Below, piece by piece: positions 9,476-16,842 of a stretch of DNA of 64,000 nt. Location: assembly GCA_022648295.1 (NCBI GenBank), contig JALCME010000014.1, positions 1 to 64,000 of the forward strand. Reading direction: 5' to 3'. Within the stretch, counting starts at the first letter, position 1; every line of letters starts with the position of its first letter. The DNA is from Bacteroides sp. (GTDB taxonomy: Bacteria > Bacteroidota > Bacteroidia > Bacteroidales > Bacteroidaceae). A program made the position numbers and the translations under genes. Under the pieces are notes generated by a model. The model worked only from the letters and a program-made list of their open reading frames with translations, did no database searches and was not told the origin of the DNA.

Positions 9476-10554
9476 TATTTTAACAAATATTCATTAATTT
9501 GATTAATACAAGTACTATATACATTTCCCATTTTGTATTCCTTATACCACTCCACAGTCAAGGATATGCATTCATTTAAGTTCATTCTTGGTTCCCAGCC
9601 CAACTGAAATTTAGCTTTATTAATATCCAGCATCAGCAAATTAGCTTCATGCAACGCATGGGGATCGGACAAATCTATTAATTTACCCTTGCCATAGCTT
9701 TCTATCACTTGAGCTGCTACTTCCCAAACCGTTGAAATAGATTCGGCTCTCGGACCAAAATTCCATCCTTCACAATATTTTGTAGGTTCATCCCACATTT
9801 TTTGTGCCAATAATATGTAGCCACTGAGCGGTTCCAGCACATGTTGCCACGGACGTACTGCTTTAGGACTACGAATTTCAATGGGTTTATCAGCCTCTAA
9901 TGCTCTGATGCAATCGGGGATAATACGATCTTGTGCCCAATCTCCACCACCAATAACATTTCCAGCACGTACACTGGCTATGCTTTTACCGTGCTTCTCG
10001 TAGTCTTTAGGATTGAAAAAACTCCTGCGCCAGGAAGCTATCGCAATCTCTGCCGCTCCTTTACTACTGGAATAAGGATCATAACCGCCCATTGGCTCAT
10101 TTTCTCGGTAACCCCAAATTTGCTCTTTGTTCTCGTAACATTTATCGGTAGTAATCATCACACCAACTTTCACACTTTTGGTGGCACGAATCGCTTCCAG
10201 AATGTTAATAGTTCCCATAACATTCGTTTCATAAGTTTCCACCGGAATCTCATAACTCAAACGTACCAAAGGCTGAGCCGCCAAATGAAAAACAATATCC
10301 GGTTGGTACTCCTGAAAGATCGCTTTCATTCGGACACCATCACGAATATCTGCACGTACATCCGCCTTTATTTTTTTACCGATGCCGGAAAGGACAAAAT
10401 TGTCACGGGCCGTCAAGGGCTCCTGAGCAATGCCTACAACTTCAGCACCCAACTCATGAAGCCATATTGCAAGCCAGCTCCCTTTGAATCCGGTATGTCC
10501 GGTAATCAAGACACGCTTACCACTATAGAAATTATTAAAAATATCAATATCCAT
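9475..10554 (-). CDS. rfbG: CDP-glucose 4,6-dehydratase
   Basis: Second step of the CDP-dideoxyhexose pathway: CDP-glucose to CDP-4-keto-6-deoxyglucose, NAD-dependent. From the ATG at 10552-10554 the protein is 359 residues, the usual size for RfbG/DdhB; it begins MDIDIFNNFYSGKRVLITGH followed by TGFKGSWLAIWL, the SDR Rossmann loop. VMITTDKCYENKEQIWGYRE and PYSSSKGAAEI hold the catalytic Thr, Asp and Tyr/Lys. The longer frame upstream would run into rfbF and was rejected. Four bases separate it from rfbF. Confidence 0.95.
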   Translation of the reverse strand: MDIDIFNNFYSGKRVLITGHTGFKGSWLAIWLHELGAEVVGIAQEPLTARDNFVLSGIGKKIKADVRADIRDGVRMKAIFQEYQPDIVFHLAAQPLVRLSYEIPVETYETNVMGTINILEAIRATKSVKVGVMITTDKCYENKEQIWGYRENEPMGGYDPYSSSKGAAEIAIASWRRSFFNPKDYEKHGKSIASVRAGNVIGGGDWAQDRIIPDCIRALEADKPIEIRSPKAVRPWQHVLEPLSGYILLAQKMWDEPTKYCEGWNFGPRAESISTVWEVAAQVIESYGKGKLIDLSDPHALHEANLLMLDINKAKFQLGWEPRMNLNECISLTVEWYKEYKMGNVYSTCINQINEYLLK

Positions 10555-10558
10555 AATT

Positions 10559-11338
10559 TTACCAAACTTTCCAGGGAGCCTGGTCCTTGTCCCACATTTC
10601 ATTCAATTCCGTATTATCACGCAAGGTATCCATCGGCTTCCAGAAACCGGCATGCCGATAAGCATGCATTTTCCCATCACGAGCTATTTGTTCCAAAGGT
10701 ATGCGTTCAAAAATAACGGTATCATCATTTTCCGGAATATAATCAAACACTTCCGGTTCACATACAAAGTAGCCTGCATTAATCCAATTCCGGTCACCAT
10801 CAGGCTTTTCTTGAAAAGAAATAACTTTATTTGTGTTTGTATCAATCTGCAAAGCTCCAAACTTTCCCCCTGGCTTATAAGCGGTTAAAGTCAGGGCACA
10901 GCCAGACTTTTCATGCTCCGCAATGCTATGTGCGATATTCAAATCCGTGACTCCATCACCATAGGTAAGCAGGAATCGTTCGTTTCCGATATACTTTTGA
11001 ATACGCTTAATGCGTCCACCGGTCATGGTATTCAATCCCGTATCCACCATGGTCACTTTCCAGTTTTCACAATGATTATCGTGAATTTGTATTGAATTAG
11101 TGGATAAATCCACCGTCATATCACAATTATGACGGAAATAGTTGGCAAAATATTCCTTGATTACATATTGCTTATATCCACAACAAATAATAAAATCGTT
11201 GATCCCATAATGGCTATATATTTTCATAATATGCCAAAGAATAGGCTTCCCACCTATCTCAACCATCGGTTTTGGAATCAAGTTAGTCGCTTCACTCAAA
11301 CGGGAACCGAAGCCACCGGCCAATATAACTGCTTTCAT
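10559..11338 (-). CDS. rfbF: Glucose-1-phosphate cytidylyltransferase
   Basis: First step of the pathway: glucose-1-phosphate plus CTP to CDP-glucose. 259 residues, equal to the family norm. The N-terminus MKAVILAGGFGSRLSEATN and LIPKPMVEIGGKPILWHIMK carries the nucleotidyl-binding loop and the Lys that contacts phosphate; LTYGDGVTDLNI has the metal-binding Asp. The C-terminal end HAGFWKPMDTLRDNTELNE is typical of RfbF and separates it from RmlA and GalU. It sits between the E3-like reductase gene (20 bp gap) and rfbG. Confidence 0.95.
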   Translation of the reverse strand: MKAVILAGGFGSRLSEATNLIPKPMVEIGGKPILWHIMKIYSHYGINDFIICCGYKQYVIKEYFANYFRHNCDMTVDLSTNSIQIHDNHCENWKVTMVDTGLNTMTGGRIKRIQKYIGNERFLLTYGDGVTDLNIAHSIAEHEKSGCALTLTAYKPGGKFGALQIDTNTNKVISFQEKPDGDRNWINAGYFVCEPEVFDYIPENDDTVIFERIPLEQIARDGKMHAYRHAGFWKPMDTLRDNTELNEMWDKDQAPWKVW

Positions 11339-11358
11339 AGGATATTTTTAAATATTGA

Positions 11359-12054
11359 TTACCATTCATCGGTGTAGATATTCTCCGCACCGGAATTTTC
11401 AAGGTACGTTTTAAATGTCGATGTAAATGTTTCTCCACCACAAATATAAAAATGACCGGCGTGATAATCAAGTCCTCCTTTCTGAAGGTCTTCCTCTTTT
11501 ATCCGGCGATGAGGTATTGCACTCATTTGCTGGCGGGTACAAAATAAATGAAGCTGTCCGACCGGAACATTTGCTTTTAAAATATCCAGATCGATTAGTT
11601 CTTCCTCATTTTTAAAAGAGTAAAAGACATGCAAACGATGCTGCATTCCCCCTTCCTTCAATTGCTCACAAAAACTCAGCACCGGAGCAATACCGGTACC
11701 ACCAGCCAAGCAACAAATAGCACCTTTTTTATCAAAAAAAGGGAGCAGAAAATCACCGAAAGCATATTTTACCACGCACTCGGAACCTATTTGCAATTCA
11801 TTAAATATGCGGGTGGTATATGCTCCTACTTGACGTATAATCAACTTTATAATACCGGTCTTGTTGTAAGCGGAAGCAATACTAAAATTCCGGGATTCGG
11901 GCCAACGGGTATAATCGTCTTTCTTCTCTAACGTTAACAATAAAAAGGAACCAGCTTCAAAGTAGTGATTTTTTTCCAATTTAAGTGTATATTCCCGGAC
12001 TTCCTTTCCATATTCTTTAACGGAAAGAACCGTAGCTTTACTGATCGTGCTCAT
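11359..12054 (-). CDS. FAD/NAD(P)H reductase for RfbH, lacking ferredoxin domain
   Basis: 231 residues of the ferredoxin-NADP reductase superfamily: FAD-binding RNFSIAS at about residue 55 and the nucleotide-binding GGTGIAPVLSF at about 118, then YICGGETF near the C-terminus. Its position right after rfbH (TAATG overlap) makes it the predicted electron donor (E3 role, DdhD/AscD) for deoxygenation at C3. Classical DdhD/AscD proteins are about 330 residues with an N-terminal plant-type [2Fe-2S] ferredoxin domain; this one has only the FAD and NAD domains and no Cys cluster at the N-terminus. Electrons might pass straight to RfbH or through a separate ferredoxin. Confidence 0.8.
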   Translation of the reverse strand: MSTISKATVLSVKEYGKEVREYTLKLEKNHYFEAGSFLLLTLEKKDDYTRWPESRNFSIASAYNKTGIIKLIIRQVGAYTTRIFNELQIGSECVVKYAFGDFLLPFFDKKGAICCLAGGTGIAPVLSFCEQLKEGGMQHRLHVFYSFKNEEELIDLDILKANVPVGQLHLFCTRQQMSAIPHRRIKEEDLQKGGLDYHAGHFYICGGETFTSTFKTYLENSGAENIYTDEW

Positions 12055-13361
12055 TAGTGAATGGAATTAAAGAATTGATCAAACACAAAAAGGATATAAT
12101 TCATACGTACGTCATCAATACCCGGATAAACGCCGATAAAGATGGTGTTACGCATAATGTAATCGGTATTCTCCAAACTTCCGGAAATCCGATAATTGAT
12201 TTCTTTATCTTTATAGGCCGGTTGTTTGGTGATATTCCCGGCGAAGAGTTGACGGGTAAGTATTTTATGATCCTCTAAATATTCCGCCAAGTCTTTACGG
12301 GTAAATTTATCGTTTTCCCGTACGTTAAACGGGAAACCAAACCAGGAAGGATCTGAATTCGGAGTAGCTTGGGGCAGCATCAGATATTCTTCGTATTGTT
12401 TCAGCCCTTTATATAGCTTCTTAAAGTTTTCTTTTCTAGCTTCAATAAACAGAGGTAGCTTCTTTAATTGCGCAACTCCTACAGCAGCCTGCATATCAGT
12501 CACCTTCAAATTATAACCTACATGACTGTATACATATTTATGATCATATCCCAAAGGTAAATCCCCATATTGTCCTTTAAAACGACGCCCGCAGGTATTG
12601 TCACATCCCGGATCACAATAACAATCACGTCCCCAATCACGCAAAGAAGTAGCAATGCGTCTCAATAACGGGTTGCTTGTTAATACGGAACCACCTTCGC
12701 CCATTGTAATATGATGGGCCGGATAAAAACTGGTTGTAGCCAGATTACCAAATGTTCCGACTAGCTGTCCATTGTATTTAGAACCTACCGCATCGCAACA
12801 ATCTTCCACCAAATATAGTCCGTATTTATCGGCTATACTTTTAACAACTTCCAGATTGAACGGATTCCCCAACGTATGCGCCAACATAATTGCCTTTGTT
12901 TTATCAGAAAGAGCATTTTCAATTGCGGATACTTTGATATTGAAAGTATCCACTTCCACATCTACAAAGACCGGAGTCAGTCCGTTTTGTACAATCGGGT
13001 TGACCGTAGTGGGAAAACCAGCAGCTACAGTCAGCACTTCATCGCCTTTTTTCAAGCGATTACCTTTCAACAAAGGAGAAGTCAGTGTTGACAGTGCAAT
13101 CAAATTAGCGGAAGACCCTGAATTGACAAGCATACAGTTTTTTTGACCCATAAACTCGGCAAACTTTGCTTCAAACTCTTCTGCATAACGTCCGGTAGTT
13201 AACCAAAAATCTAAAGAAGAATCAACCAAAGTAACTAGTTCCTCTTCATCAAAAATTCTCCCGGCAAAAGGAATTGTGGTTTTACCTGCTTCAAACTCTT
13301 TTTCTGCAAATTGCTCTTTATAATAAGCTTTTACTAACTCTAATATCTCTGTACGCTTCAT
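12054..13361 (-). CDS. rfbH: CDP-4-keto-6-deoxyglucose 3-dehydratase
   Basis: 435 residues, DegT/aspartate-aminotransferase fold. It removes the C3 hydroxyl of CDP-4-keto-6-deoxyglucose using pyridoxamine phosphate and an iron-sulfur cluster. The motif [13 protein letters not shown] has His216 where aminotransferases have the PLP-binding Lys, the hallmark of this dehydratase; [17 protein letters not shown] (residues 245-261) supplies the four Cys of the [2Fe-2S] site. These two features together make the identification very firm. First metabolic gene of the operon, 41 bp downstream of upxY, without the upxZ gene that often follows upxY in B. fragilis. Confidence 0.96.
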   Translation of the reverse strand: MKRTEILELVKAYYKEQFAEKEFEAGKTTIPFAGRIFDEEELVTLVDSSLDFWLTTGRYAEEFEAKFAEFMGQKNCMLVNSGSSANLIALSTLTSPLLKGNRLKKGDEVLTVAAGFPTTVNPIVQNGLTPVFVDVEVDTFNIKVSAIENALSDKTKAIMLAHTLGNPFNLEVVKSIADKYGLYLVEDCCDAVGSKYNGQLVGTFGNLATTSFYPAHHITMGEGGSVLTSNPLLRRIATSLRDWGRDCYCDPGCDNTCGRRFKGQYGDLPLGYDHKYVYSHVGYNLKVTDMQAAVGVAQLKKLPLFIEARKENFKKLYKGLKQYEEYLMLPQATPNSDPSWFGFPFNVRENDKFTRKDLAEYLEDHKILTRQLFAGNITKQPAYKDKEINYRISGSLENTDYIMRNTIFIGVYPGIDDVRMNYILFVFDQFFNSIH

Positions 13362-13402
13362 AAGTAGATTTACGTCTATACTTTATTTTAGTTTGACTCT
13401 AT

Positions 13403-14029
13403 TCAATTTTCTTCTATCGCTTCAATCATCGAAGGGTGCACAAACGCAGTAGCCACCGCCATCACTCCTTGTATAGCTACCACCACTCTCCTATCCCCTT
13501 TCACCCGCAGGAACTCTCCTTCCACCCCTTTGAATACCCCATCGGTGATGCGTACACGGTCCCCTCTCTTCAGATTAAGATCGGCGGCACTCAGGTACAC
13601 AATCTGCTCATCATAGTTTCCGGCAACAGCTATGAAACTACGCATCTGACGATCCGGCACCACCATCGGGCGACGGGTAACATGATCCATAATGTAACGA
13701 ATGGGAATGGTAAGGGCTTTGAGCCTCTTGATTTCGTCAAGACACTGACGGGTAGTATGGACAAACACCAGATTATGAATGGCAGGAACCAACTTGCGAA
13801 CTTTACGCTCTCCGCGCACCACATACTCGTAGTGCATCGGAATGAAACATTCGATGTGCTCCGTATCCAGATACTCTTTTAAAGATAGTTCACGACTATA
13901 GGTGACACGCACTACGTACCAGCAAATAGCGTCTGTCTGTTGTTCGTTCACAAAAGGGTGTTCTTCGGGGACACCGGGGGAGTGGAAATCCCTTCCGGTC
14001 AAGCATTCTGATGTAAAAATTTGCCTCAC
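13403..14029 (-). CDS. UpxY-family capsule transcription antiterminator
   Basis: 208-residue NusG paralogue. The N-terminal NGN domain begins near residue 36 with CWYVVRVTYSRELSLKEYL, and the C-terminal KOW element is LKRGDRVRITDGVFKGVEG. UpxY proteins travel with RNA polymerase and prevent early termination in the long leader of their own capsule operon; as usual it is the first gene. The start is a GTG at 14027-14029 with GGAA six bases ahead; a TAG at 14057-14059 blocks the frame upstream and there is no ATG before the NGN domain. The first 35 residues are variable, as in other UpxY proteins. Confidence 0.92.
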   Translation of the reverse strand: MRQIFTSECLTGRDFHSPGVPEEHPFVNEQQTDAICWYVVRVTYSRELSLKEYLDTEHIECFIPMHYEYVVRGERKVRKLVPAIHNLVFVHTTRQCLDEIKRLKALTIPIRYIMDHVTRRPMVVPDRQMRSFIAVAGNYDEQIVYLSAADLNLKRGDRVRITDGVFKGVEGEFLRVKGDRRVVVAIQGVMAVATAFVHPSMIEAIEEN

Positions 14030-14156
14030 AAGTTCCAGGGTCTTAATTCCTTCCCCCTATCGCAGGAGGAGCAATTTCGACACTATAATATACACCAAGC
14101 GGAAGACATTTATCGTGGAAAATAGTCTAGCCGCTACGGGTTGTTGTTGTTTTATA

Positions 14157-14190
14157 CACGTAGGATGATACGGGGGAAATCCTCCACGTG
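14157..14190 (-). promoter_or_regulatory. Leader hairpin upstream of upxY
   Basis: CACGTAGGAT (14157-14166) can pair with ATCCTCCACGTG (14179-14190): ten base pairs with a two-base bulge and a 12-nt G-rich loop. It lies at the very start of the predicted 5' leader of the capsule operon. In B. fragilis, UpxY acts on such leaders to stop early termination; whether this hairpin is the pause or antitermination site is inference. Confidence 0.5.
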
Positions 14191-14205
14191 CATTTATTAT
14201 TTCTG

Positions 14206-14236
14206 CAAAAATAAACGTTAAAAATGAATTTACAAA
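14206..14236 (-). promoter_or_regulatory. Bacteroides-type promoter of the capsule operon
   Basis: On the minus strand: TTTG (14233-14236), a 19-bp spacer, then TATTTTTG (14206-14213). This matches the Bacteroidales primary-sigma consensus TTTG-N19-21-TAnnTTTG exactly. Transcription should start near 14199, giving a leader of about 170 nt before upxY. No flanking inverted repeats of the kind that let capsule promoters flip in B. fragilis were found. Confidence 0.8.
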
Positions 14237-14368
14237 ACTTTTTTATCACTAAGATTGGCAAAGTTCACGGAGTAAAGGCGTATTTTTCTGATTTAGAAAT
14301 AAATAGTAAACATACAGGAATAGGAATTTAACATATCTCCCTCATGAAATAGCTTTCCGGCAATATTC

Positions 14369-15661
14369 TCATCTTCTCACCACCTGATAGACATTGCCGA
14401 ACTCGGTATGCCGGCGGACGATACCGGCGGCAAGGAGGGTTTGTCCAAAATGTCCGGGATTGCAACCCTTTAAAGCGGCGGAATTCTGCCGCTTTAATTC
14501 CTGATAGATGTCTGCTGCCGTAAGGTCAAGACTTTTCTCGCCGGGAGCCGTGGCACGGAAATAGCTATGAAACAGGTCTTCGGCTGTGGAACTACGGTGG
14601 AAATAGGCATTATGTGCCTGCAGGGCGCCTTCTTCCGACTTATTGAACCAACTGCGTTTCCCTGCTGCGAGTTCGGCTTTGAGCTGGGCAAAAATTTGTT
14701 CGTGCGCTATACCGGTGCAGTCTATCATTTGCTGCACCTCCACGCAGAGGAAGCGGCGGCTACCCGTGGGATCGGTCAAGAGGTCATAGCGATTGGAAGT
14801 ACCGATGAACGAAGCGATACGCGGCAGGTTACGGAAGTTGCGCTGATAAGCTTTGCAGATGTTCAGGCTGGACATTTGCATGAGGTTCTTCAGAACAGGC
14901 ATCTTGTCCGCTCCAAAACGGTCGAACTCGTCCATGTTAATGAGTCCCATCTCCGCCAGCAAACGTTCGGGGTGCCCTTGTGCGGTGAGTTTCAGATCGT
15001 CCTTATAGTAGCGTTGCAGCGACGGAGGCATCAGCGCTTTGCAGAAGGTGGACTTTTGTCTTCCCTGCTCGCTACTGACCAGAATGGGTGCCAGACTATT
15101 GGCATGTATCTCCTCCGTACCCATCCACTGGGAAGCAAGTCCCAGCATCCAGACGTGAAAGCCACGTACCCACAGGGGCAGGTCGGACACCCGGTGGGCC
15201 AGCGGCTTCAAGCGGTCGACGCCGTCCCACACAGGTAATTCGTCCATATACAGCCGGAAAGGATGATATTCACCAATACGTGTGGAATAGATGTACCGGC
15301 TCACATCCTTATCCCAACAGGGAATGCCTTCGCCGTGGGCTTCCAGACAAAGCGTATTCAGATCGCGTTTGCCAATGGGTTGAAAGGCTTCCCCACGACT
15401 ATTTAGAGGCCGAAACTCCGTCTCTTCCGTGAGCAGGTTATAGCGGAAGTCATAGTGCCGCTGAAGGAAGGAGTTGACTTGTTCCGTCAGGCAGATAGGG
15501 TCGACGTTTCTCTCCGCCGACGGTACCGCGGGAAGTTTCGTTTTTTCGGGTTTCTCCGGAGTCTCCTTGACTATTCTTCCGGCGGGGTCCGGCTCTTCTC
15601 CCCCGTTCCGCCACACCCGCAACAGGGCGGCAATCATTTTTGTCATTTTTCTATTGAGCAT
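14369..15661 (-). CDS. VirE/DUF3874 P-loop ATPase
   Basis: About 430 residues from the ATG at 15659-15661, which sits 30 bp downstream of a good -7 element; the open frame runs further but into the promoter. A basic N-terminal segment is followed by the VirE-type AAA+ core: Walker A variant SSEQGRQKSTFC, Walker B GLINMDEFD, and sensor-like FIGTSNRYDLLTDPTGSRRF. The C-terminus (STAEDLFHSYF to YQVVRR) matches DUF3874, common in Bacteroides mobile and capsule-adjacent regions. Related proteins act as primase/helicase-like factors of mobile elements; the role here is unknown. It is divergent from an HU-like gene. Confidence 0.82.
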   Translation of the reverse strand: MLNRKMTKMIAALLRVWRNGGEEPDPAGRIVKETPEKPEKTKLPAVPSAERNVDPICLTEQVNSFLQRHYDFRYNLLTEETEFRPLNSRGEAFQPIGKRDLNTLCLEAHGEGIPCWDKDVSRYIYSTRIGEYHPFRLYMDELPVWDGVDRLKPLAHRVSDLPLWVRGFHVWMLGLASQWMGTEEIHANSLAPILVSSEQGRQKSTFCKALMPPSLQRYYKDDLKLTAQGHPERLLAEMGLINMDEFDRFGADKMPVLKNLMQMSSLNICKAYQRNFRNLPRIASFIGTSNRYDLLTDPTGSRRFLCVEVQQMIDCTGIAHEQIFAQLKAELAAGKRSWFNKSEEGALQAHNAYFHRSSTAEDLFHSYFRATAPGEKSLDLTAADIYQELKRQNSAALKGCNPGHFGQTLLAAGIVRRHTEFGNVYQVVRR

Positions 15662-15690
15662 TTTACTTCGTTTTTCGTTCTTTGTTTCCC

Positions 15691-15723
15691 CAAAGTTACT
15701 ACACACGAATGGCGGTTTGCAAA
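15691..15723 (-). promoter_or_regulatory. Promoter of the VirE/DUF3874 gene
   Basis: Minus strand TTTG (15720-15723), 21-bp spacer, TAACTTTG (15691-15698): a full match to the Bacteroidales consensus. The predicted start site near 15684 is about 20 nt from the chosen ATG, which supports that start over the longer frame. The rest of the divergent region 15662-15989 holds only a weak plus-strand -7 match, TAATTTTG at 15802-15809, without a -33 box, as a possible promoter of the HU-like gene. Confidence 0.7.
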
Positions 15724-15989
15724 CTATTTGCAGAGAAAATATTAAATAGTTGTTTGAAGCAAAAACATACGGTTTTATGCTGTTTTTCAATAAGAATGAT
15801 GTAATTTTGTAAGAAGAAAAATCAGTGTCCAACATCCGCCGGAAAGTTTTTCGACCTCAGTTGAACGATAGTATGAACGGAGTCGGAATATCATCCAACC
15901 AAAGCCGGATGCTGATAATTCCATAGCTTTTTCGCGTTGTTTCTTATACAAAAACGCCTCAACGAAGTAACTCTTAAAAGATATATGAT

Positions 15990-16625
15990 ATGGCAATACT
16001 TTTTGAATGGTATGAGAACCCGGTGGCACCAAACCAATCGCAAAAAACGAAGTTGCATGCCCGCATCATTCTGAACGGTAAAATCAGTACGGATGAACTA
16101 CGGGCAAGGATACAAGTGCGTTCTTCACTGACAAAGACGGATGTGAGTGCGGTGCTTGACGCCCTGTGTGATGTGATGGGGGAAGAACTGCGGGAAGGCA
16201 GGCAGGTGCATCTGGACGGGATAGGCTATTTTTACCCTTCGCTGAAATGCAAGGGGGAGATTACGCCGGACACTCCGCGAAAGAATGCGAAAGTGGAGCT
16301 GAAAGCCATCCAGTTCCGCTCGGACCAGAAGCTGAAAGATTCCATCGGAACCGTGGAGTTGCAGCATAGCAAGTATGCACGGCACTCCGGCAAACTATCC
16401 GAGGTGGAGATAGACATGCGATTGAAGGATTACTTTAGTGAAAACAAGGTGTTGACGCGCCGGGATTTCCAAAGCCTCTGTCACTTGACGCGCACCACGG
16501 CAGCGGACCGGCTGAAACGACTCCGTGAAGAAGGGAAATTAAAAAATATAGGACTAATGACACAGCCCATATACGTACCTGCACCTGGATATTACGGGGT
16601 TTCGCGTGATACAGAGGGACAATAA
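15990..16625 (+). CDS. HU-like DNA-binding protein with C-terminal winged-helix-like domain
   Basis: 211 residues. The first 125 match the HU-HIG form of the HU/IHF fold found in Bacteroidetes: LHARIILNGKISTDELRARI, DVSAVLDALCDVMGEELREG, VHLDGIGYFYPSLK. Residues about 135-195 add a second domain (IDMRLKDYFSENKVLTRRDF, TRTTAADRLKRLREEGKLKN) that reads as a helix-turn-helix. It probably bends or marks DNA; such proteins recur next to capsule loci and VirE-like genes in Bacteroides. Divergent from the VirE/DUF3874 gene. Confidence 0.85.
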   Translation: MAILFEWYENPVAPNQSQKTKLHARIILNGKISTDELRARIQVRSSLTKTDVSAVLDALCDVMGEELREGRQVHLDGIGYFYPSLKCKGEITPDTPRKNAKVELKAIQFRSDQKLKDSIGTVELQHSKYARHSGKLSEVEIDMRLKDYFSENKVLTRRDFQSLCHLTRTTAADRLKRLREEGKLKNIGLMTQPIYVPAPGYYGVSRDTEGQ

Positions 16626-16636
16626 ATACGTACCTC

Positions 16637-16712
16637 CGGCTGAAAGCTGAAAGCAGGCTGAAACCTTGCTTTCAGCCGTATCCCGCTCTGGATGGGGCTT
16701 TCAGAGGCTGAA
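16637..16712 (+). repeat. GCTGAAAGC inverted-repeat cluster
   Basis: CGGCTGAAAGC (16637-16647) and GCTTTCAGCCG (16668-16678) are perfect 11-bp inverted repeats; a second pair, CTTTCAG and CTGAAAG, lies at about 16698-16712. The unit occurs five times in either orientation within 76 bp, just after the HU-like gene. There is no strong T-run, so a simple terminator is only one reading. Confidence 0.6.
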
Positions 16713-16783
16713 AGCAAAAACACGTAAAAATGATTTTTCGACAAAAAGGGGACTTTATACTTGATATTTATCCCACAAATATG

Positions 16784-16811
16784 AAAAGTTTCATGTATAC
16801 ATGAAACTTTT
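16784..16811. terminator. 28-bp perfect palindrome between convergent genes
   Basis: AAAAGTTTCATG followed by TATA-centred symmetry to CATGAAACTTTT: a 28-bp perfect palindrome between the HU-like gene (plus) and the fic gene (minus). On the plus strand it is followed by TTATTCTTTTTTC, so it can terminate rightward transcripts and, with its own T-run, leftward ones. A protein-binding site is the alternative. Confidence 0.6.
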
Positions 16812-16842
16812 TATTCTTTTTTCTATTTTATACGGTATAAAA

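Noticed and set aside
14206..14236. Invertible capsule promoter
   Set aside because: I looked for flanking inverted repeats of the B. fragilis type and found none.
15662..15835. Longer start for the VirE/DUF3874 gene
   Set aside because: The extension overlaps a full consensus promoter and carries no family sequence.
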